Assembly (NCBI GenBank): GCA_031431125.1
Contig: JANPCX010000071.1
Coordinates: 1 to 64,000, forward strand
Origin: JANPCX01 sp031431125
GTDB taxonomy: Bacteria; Pseudomonadota; Gammaproteobacteria; Burkholderiales; Burkholderiaceae_C
Direction: 5' to 3'
Length of the DNA stretch: 64,000 nt
The notes beneath the pieces are model-generated. The model worked only from the letters and a program-made list of their open reading frames with translations, searched no databases and was not told the DNA's origin. The position numbers were made by a program, and so were the translations under genes. Below, piece by piece: positions 59,383 through 64,000 of this stretch. Position 1 is the stretch's first letter. Each line of letters starts with the position of its first letter.

Positions 59383-61383
59383 ATGCACTACTTCGTCACC
59401 GGCGCCACCGGCTTCATCGGCAAACGTCTCGTCAAAACGCTGCTGCAACGGCGCGGTGCCACGGTTTATTTCTTGCTGCGCCCAGAAAGCCAAGGCAAGG
59501 TGACCGAGCTGTTGTCCTATTGGGGCACCACACCGGCGCGTGCGGTGCCGGTGCTTGGGGACCTCACGGCCAAGAAGCTTGGTGTGTCGGCCGAGGACAT
59601 CAAAAAACTCAAGGGCAAGGTGGACCATGTCTACCACCTGGCAGCGGTGTATGACCTCAGTGCCGACGAAGAAGCCCAGGTCAAAGTCAACATCGATGGC
59701 ACGCGCAACATGGTGGAGTTGGCCAAAGCCATCGACGCCGGTCATGTGCACCATGTGTCGTCCATCGCCTCGGCGGGCCTTTATGAAGGCGTATTCCGCG
59801 AAGACATGTTCGAAGAGGCGGACGGTCTGGACCACCCCTACTTCATGACCAAACACGAGAGCGAAAAAATCGTTCGCAAGGAGTGCAAACTGCCTTGGAC
59901 GGTGTACCGCCCCGCCATGGTGGTGGGCGATTCACACACCGGCGAGATGGACAAGATCGACGGTCCCTACTATTTCTTCAAACTCATCCAGCGCATGCGC
60001 CAGTTGCTGCCGCCCTGGATGCCGAGCATCGGTTTGGAAGGCGGGCGCATCAACATCGTGCCGGTGGATTTTGTGGTGGGCGCGCTGGACCACATCAGCC
60101 ACAGCAAGGCCGAGCTGAACAAAAAGTGTTTCCACTTGGTGGACCCACAGGGCTACCGCGTGGGTGATGTGCTCGACATCTTCAGCAAGGCCGCGCATGC
60201 GCCCAAGATGAATTTGTTTGTCAACGCGGCGCTGTTGGGTTTTATCCCCAAGAGCGTCAAAAAAGGCCTGCTGGCTTTGGCACCGGTGCGCCGCATTCGT
60301 AACGCGGTGATGAAAGACCTGGGGCTGCCCGAAGACATCTTCACTTTCATCAACTACCCCACCCGGTTTGATTGCCGCGAGACGGTGGCGGCGCTCAAAG
60401 GCAGCGGCATCGAGTGTCCGAAGCTGGGCGACTACGCCTGGCGCTTGTGGGACTACTGGGAACGCCACCTCGACCCAGCCTTGCACGTCGACCGCAGCTT
60501 GCGCGGCACCGTGGGTGGCAAGGTGGTGCTCGTCACAGGTGGTTCGTCGGGCATTGGTTTGGCCGCGGCCATCAAGTTTGCCGAGGCCGGTGCCATCACC
60601 TTGATTTGTGGCCGCGACGAAGTGAAACTTGCCGAGGCCATGAAAGAAATCTTGGCGGCTGCGGGCAAAGATGCTCAGCTCATCACCTACTCCAGCGACA
60701 TTGCCGACGAAGCCAGCTGCAAAGAAATGCTGCAAGCCATCAACGACACCTATGGCGGCGTGGATTTCCTCATCAACAACGCCGGCCGATCTATCCGCCG
60801 CGCCATCGAATCCAGCTACGACCGTTTCCACGACTTTGAGCGCACCATGCAGCTCAACTACTTCGGCTGCATACGCGTCACCATGGGCCTCTTGCCCGCC
60901 ATGGCTGCCAAACGCAAAGGCCATGTGGTCAACATCAGCTCCATCGGTGTGCTGACAAACGCCCCGCGTTTTTCAGCCTATGTGGCCAGCAAAGCGGCGC
61001 TGGATGCGTGGACACGCTGTGCTTCCAGTGAATACGCCGACCTCGGTATCACCTTCACCACCATCAACATGCCCTTGGTGCGCACCCCCATGATCGCGCC
61101 CACCAAGATTTACGCCAACGTGCCCACCTTGGCTCCCGAAGAGGCCGCTGACATGATTGCCCAGGCGTGTATCTACAAACCGGTGCGCGTGGCCACCCGT
61201 TTGGGCCAAGCCGGCGAGTTGCTGCATGCTTTGCTGCCACGTGTGGCGCAAATTGCGATGAACACCAGCTTCCGCATGTTCCCAGACAGCGATGCGGCCA
61301 AGGGCGCCAAGGATGGTGCCAAGCCCAGCCTGTCACCCGAGGCGATTGCCATGCAGCAGATGATGAAGGGCATTCACTTCTGA
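59383..61383 (+). CDS. Fatty acyl-CoA reductase (two-domain SDR), Marinobacter type
   Basis: A 666-residue protein. The N-terminal extended-SDR domain (1-370) has TGATGFIGKRLV, HVSSIASAGLYEGVFREDMFEEA, YFMTKHESEK (YxxxK) and INIVPVDFVV. The C-terminal classical SDR (from about 380) has VTGGSSGIGLA, NNAGRSIRRAIESSYDRFHDFE, NISSIGVLTNAPRFSAYVASK. By memory, order, length and many motif phrases closely follow the Marinobacter alcohol-forming acyl-CoA reductase (661 aa), which makes fatty alcohols for wax esters. NAD(P)H dependence and product are inferred. Confidence 0.85.
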   Translation: MHYFVTGATGFIGKRLVKTLLQRRGATVYFLLRPESQGKVTELLSYWGTTPARAVPVLGDLTAKKLGVSAEDIKKLKGKVDHVYHLAAVYDLSADEEAQVKVNIDGTRNMVELAKAIDAGHVHHVSSIASAGLYEGVFREDMFEEADGLDHPYFMTKHESEKIVRKECKLPWTVYRPAMVVGDSHTGEMDKIDGPYYFFKLIQRMRQLLPPWMPSIGLEGGRINIVPVDFVVGALDHISHSKAELNKKCFHLVDPQGYRVGDVLDIFSKAAHAPKMNLFVNAALLGFIPKSVKKGLLALAPVRRIRNAVMKDLGLPEDIFTFINYPTRFDCRETVAALKGSGIECPKLGDYAWRLWDYWERHLDPALHVDRSLRGTVGGKVVLVTGGSSGIGLAAAIKFAEAGAITLICGRDEVKLAEAMKEILAAAGKDAQLITYSSDIADEASCKEMLQAINDTYGGVDFLINNAGRSIRRAIESSYDRFHDFERTMQLNYFGCIRVTMGLLPAMAAKRKGHVVNISSIGVLTNAPRFSAYVASKAALDAWTRCASSEYADLGITFTTINMPLVRTPMIAPTKIYANVPTLAPEEAADMIAQACIYKPVRVATRLGQAGELLHALLPRVAQIAMNTSFRMFPDSDAAKGAKDGAKPSLSPEAIAMQQMMKGIHF

Positions 61384-61426
61384 TGTTTGAAGCGCAGGGC
61401 CGAGTGCGCCCGGCCCCCGCGTCGCA

Positions 61427-61834
61427 TCAAGGTCTGGGATTGCCCGGGCCGTAGATGGGGCCGAAAGCGGGGCGCGGGGCTTCTTCTACTGCTGCGAAGT
61501 GCTCGGCTTGGGCGCGCATGCGCTGCGTGGCAACCTGGCAAGCGGGAACGTTGGCGCAGACCAAAACCAAGTTGTGCCGTCCGTCGGTTGCCACGCCCTC
61601 ATGGCGAACGGGCACTTCTGCGATGCGGCTGGCTTGCTGCGCCAGTGCTTCCGGCGACATGGTTCTGGAGGCTGTGCCTGTTTGGGCATAGACAAGAAAC
61701 TGAATCGGCGGGGGCGGCGGTTCGACAGGTTTTTGGGGGGGCGGTGTTTGAGCGCAGGCTTGAAGCAGCGCAGCCAATGACACGGCCATCCACAAAACAA
61801 GGGTGCGGCAGGTGGGATTCAGGGTTGAGTTCAT
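61427..61834 (-). CDS. Small lipoprotein
   Basis: A 135-residue protein with a signal ending LAALLQACAQT, a lipobox with Cys near 27. It is followed by a Pro-rich linker (TPPPQKPVEPPPPP) and a small domain with two Cys (LVCANVPACQVATQRMRAQ). It should be attached to an envelope membrane facing the periplasm. No known family is recognised, and it has no operon partner. Confidence 0.75.
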   Translation of the reverse strand: MNSTLNPTCRTLVLWMAVSLAALLQACAQTPPPQKPVEPPPPPIQFLVYAQTGTASRTMSPEALAQQASRIAEVPVRHEGVATDGRHNLVLVCANVPACQVATQRMRAQAEHFAAVEEAPRPAFGPIYGPGNPRP

Positions 61835-62198
61835 GAAAAAATTTTAACGGTGACTTTGCTGACGGGTCAAAACCCACGGCGAACAAAAGGACTCGTTCCT
61901 TGGTGGCATTGTCAGCCTTTATCGGGCGAAAAGCCTCAAGGGTCTTTTGACATACAAATTGCCCTCGCGTCGGGGTGGCCAAGGGTAAAGCCCTTACAGG
62001 CCCCCACTCTTCGTTGCAAATGCTCGCGGGGGGATCAACCCTCGCTGTGCTTTGCGCCTCAATTGCATGCCTGTGAGGGCTTCACGCGAGGGCGATTTGT
62101 ATATCAGCAAACCCTGGACCTGTCCGCGTACCCTCATAGAATCACCCGCCCCCTGCCACCCCCATGGGGCCGACTTTCTACGAATCGCCATCACCTCC
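61835..62198. other. 364-base gap with an inverted repeat
   Basis: The gap between the lipoprotein and the flippase gene contains the inverted-repeat element at 61950-62107. The region right before the flippase start (62199) has no obvious Shine-Dalgarno, so the start is uncertain. No gene is seen. Confidence 0.5.
61950..62107. repeat. Inverted-repeat element with AT/GC-mixed arms
   Basis: The right arm (62069-62107) read in reverse gives ATACAAATCGCCCTCGCGTG followed by AAGCCCTCACAGGC. The left arm (61950-62001) has the same two blocks, ATACAAATTGCCCTCGCGT and AAGCCCTTACAGGC, separated by about 18 extra bases. There is no ORF. It may be another MITE-like element unrelated to the two at 39658 and 59109. 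Confidence 0.55.
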
Positions 62199-63473
62199 AT
62201 GACCCCCACCTCGCTTGCCAAAGGCGCAGCCTTGAACTTGGCGGTACGGGTGTGCACGGTATTGGCGGGTTTGTTGCTGATGACGCTGGTGGCGCGGCTG
62301 GGGGCCAGTTCGCAAGGTGTGTTCGCTTTGTTTGTCGCTTGCGAGGCGGCGTTGCTTGCGCTGTTTTCTGGTTTTGGTTTGTGGCTGGCGCGCGCCCACT
62401 CCCAAGCACCGGATGCCTCCTGGGCTGAACTGCACAGCACGGTCGTCTCGGCCGCGCTGCTGGTGGGTGCGTTGGCGGGCCTGGCCTTGTGGGGCCTCGC
62501 GGCCATGCATCCCGAAGCGCCGTACGACCGCTTGGTGCTCCTGGCGTGGGCGGCGCCGTGCTTGCTCATCGTGCCCACGGTGTCTGGTGTGTGGCTGGGG
62601 CGAGGGCAGCTGTTGCCACTGAACGGCTTTGTGCTGGCCTCGCCCGTGGTGGTCTTGCTGGGTGTGGCGCTGTGTTTGTTGTGGTGGCCGCCGCTGGACG
62701 TGTCTCGGGTGCTCTTGGTGTGGGTGGTGGGCAAGTCGGCGGTGGGCCTGGCGGCTTTGTGGTGGTCGTTTCGGTCGCAAGGTTGGGCGAGGCCGCGGTG
62801 GGTATTGATGTCGCCGGCTTGGCAGTTTGCCGCCCTGATTGGCTTGACCAACGTCATCAGCTTGCTCAACTACCGAGTGAACTTGTTCTTGGTGGAACGC
62901 TTGGATGGACTGGCTGCCGCGGGCATCTACTCGGTTGCCATCACCGTGGCTGAGCTCCTGTGGCTGGTGTCGTCCGCGGTGACCACGGCGGTCTACGGGC
63001 GCATTGGCGCGACAGACAAAGCAGCGGCAGCGTCCAGTACCTTGCAAGCGGTGCGTTGGGGGGCATTGGGGGTGTTGCTGGCGTCACCGATCTTGCTGGT
63101 CGTTGCGTGGTGGGCCTTGCCCTCCGTCTTGGGCGAGGTCTACCGACCGGCCTGGTGGTATTTGTTGATGTTGTTGCCGGGCACCTTGGCTTACAGCAGC
63201 GCATCGGGCATATCTGCCTATTTCACCAACCAACGTGGCCAGCCCTGGTTGGCCGGCGGTATCGCACTGACATCCATGTTGCTGAACCTGGTGCTGTCTT
63301 GGTGGTGGATTCCGATCTGGGGGGCTGCGGGCGCTGCCGTGGCCACCAGTGTGTCTTACGGGGTGGCTATTGTTCTCGGTTTGGGTTTGTTCCTGCGGCT
63401 GAGTGGCCTGCCGGTGCGTGCGCTTTGGTCGCGTCACCAAGTTCCACATCAGCCCGCACAATCTGCAACATGA
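62199..63473 (+). CDS. Polysaccharide flippase-type membrane protein
   Basis: A 424-residue protein starting MTPTSLAKGAALNLAVRV; the frame is open to 62052. It has about 12 hydrophobic segments, and residues 1-40 (LNLAVRVCTVLAGLLLMTLVARLGASSQGVFALF) and 210-245 (LIGLTNVISLLNYRVNLFLVERLDGLAAAGIYSVA) follow the MATE/Wzx-type polysaccharide transporter pattern. It would flip lipid-linked glycans. It overlaps the next acyltransferase gene by 4 bases, suggesting a surface-polysaccharide locus continuing beyond the window. Confidence 0.85.
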   Translation: MTPTSLAKGAALNLAVRVCTVLAGLLLMTLVARLGASSQGVFALFVACEAALLALFSGFGLWLARAHSQAPDASWAELHSTVVSAALLVGALAGLALWGLAAMHPEAPYDRLVLLAWAAPCLLIVPTVSGVWLGRGQLLPLNGFVLASPVVVLLGVALCLLWWPPLDVSRVLLVWVVGKSAVGLAALWWSFRSQGWARPRWVLMSPAWQFAALIGLTNVISLLNYRVNLFLVERLDGLAAAGIYSVAITVAELLWLVSSAVTTAVYGRIGATDKAAAASSTLQAVRWGALGVLLASPILLVVAWWALPSVLGEVYRPAWWYLLMLLPGTLAYSSASGISAYFTNQRGQPWLAGGIALTSMLLNLVLSWWWIPIWGAAGAAVATSVSYGVAIVLGLGLFLRLSGLPVRALWSRHQVPHQPAQSAT

Positions 63474-64000
63474 GCTCTACCTTGTTCTTGAAGTTTCGCC
63501 ATTGGGCATCCAAACTGCGGGCCCGCATCTCAGGCCCGCGGTTGGTGTACGGTTTTGCGACCCAAGGCGGCGTTTTCTTGGCCCACACCCGGGTGGGCAG
63601 CAGCACGGTGATTGAGGGCAGGGCACAGCTGGTCTGCGCCGACCATGTCTTCATTGGCCACCATAATTTTCTCGACGCCTCGGGTGGTTTGACGATTGGT
63701 GAAGGTTGCCAAATCACCAACCATGTGTCCGTCCTCACCCACAGCAGCCATGTGGCTTTGCGTTTGCATGGCAGGGACTACTTTGGAAAAGACAATCCGG
63801 CCGGTATGCAAAGAGCCCCCACCCAGATAGGCGCCTTTGTATTTGTGGGCCCGCACTGCGTGATCGCCCCAGGCAGCCACATCGGCAAAGGTGCCGTCTT
63901 ACGCGCTTACAGTTATGTCGACGGCGAGGTGCCCGCTTTTGCCGTCATGGCAGGCCAACCGGCCGTGCAGGTGGGTGACACCCGCGAGGGCGATGCGCGC
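63470..64000 (+). CDS. Hexapeptide-repeat acyltransferase, cut by window end
   Basis: Starts MSSTLFLKFRHW at ATG 63470, overlapping the flippase stop, and runs open for 177 codons to the last base. It shows left-handed beta-helix repeats (GGLTIGEGCQITNHVSVLTHSSHVAL, GAFVFVGPHCVIAPGSHIGKGAVL), with the His-containing turn THSSH typical of O-acetyltransferases of the maltose/NodL type. It probably modifies a sugar of the polysaccharide moved by the flippase. The C-terminus is missing. Confidence 0.85.
   Translation, partial: MSSTLFLKFRHWASKLRARISGPRLVYGFATQGGVFLAHTRVGSSTVIEGRAQLVCADHVFIGHHNFLDASGGLTIGEGCQITNHVSVLTHSSHVALRLHGRDYFGKDNPAGMQRAPTQIGAFVFVGPHCVIAPGSHIGKGAVLRAYSYVDGEVPAFAVMAGQPAVQVGDTREGDAR

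Noticed and set aside
1..64000. CRISPR arrays, rRNA and tRNA genes
   Set aside because: No regularly spaced repeats, rRNA signature or tRNA T-arm pattern was found on reading both strands; short tRNAs could still be missed without a covariance search.

Overview
The window looks like a chromosomal segment of a Burkholderiales bacterium, most likely Comamonadaceae. The reasons are the dusB-fis-purH and ruvC neighbourhood, a QueE with the CX14CX2C cluster motif, a phasin, a Marinobacter-like fatty acyl-CoA reductase, and a dispersed hairpin repeat (48495-49066) that I associate with this family. No rRNA, tRNA or CRISPR array is visible.

Layout. (1) 1-14942: the late half of a tailed prophage, all on the plus strand: tape measure, tail/baseplate proteins, a hub-like protein with a strict 14-residue repeat, DUF6127 protein, 3TM holin and GH24 lysozyme. 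Three terminator-like hairpins lie inside this module just before start codons, and a membrane-protein cargo gene sits in it. The early genes and integrase would lie to the left; what may be the end of an IS21-type element is at 1-116. (2) 14818-24115: an accessory region with three AP2-domain proteins and short copies of their 5' end, a 999-aa UvrD/HelD-like helicase with a PD-(D/E)XK-like insert and a zinc ribbon, a DUF6794 protein, several unknown genes, and a Cys-His-Asp (papain-like) protein followed by a pilin-like membrane protein. (3) 24288-37260: an orphan type VI secretion cluster, vgrG - DUF3540 - TIGR02270 - DUF2169 - ketosynthase-like pseudoenzyme - Rhs with a C-terminal URI/GIY-YIG-like nuclease toxin - DKNYY-type immunity candidate - decayed rhs fragment. 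The core T6SS genes are not here.

(4) 37510-48426: core genes: queD-queE-queC with a monooxygenase-like ORF, a CBS-domain protein, a translationally coupled HD-GYP / GGDEF-EAL pair, a Tat-exported vanadium haloperoxidase, ruvC, cdsA and plsC. (5) 48427-53591: a repeat element, a truncated second copy of the purH 3' end, and an RNA-repair cassette on the opposite strand: rtcB, an ATP-dependent RNA ligase and an HD-Pnk fusion. Structured leaders precede rtcB and the ligase. The cassette is bracketed by 251-bp direct repeats of the purH end and splits purH from the plsC-cdsA-ruvC genes. (6) 53592-64000: purH-fis-dusB, a YqaA-type membrane protein, a patatin, a phasin, a fatty acyl-CoA reductase, a small lipoprotein, a flippase and an acyltransferase cut by the window end.

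The most unusual parts are the purH-targeted RNA-repair island with its structured leaders, the 14-residue repeat of the phage hub protein, the AP2 gene cluster, and the papain-like/pilin-like pair beside the T6SS genes. Small inverted-repeat (MITE-like) elements occur at 39658-39895 and 59109-59264, with an unrelated one at 61950-62107.
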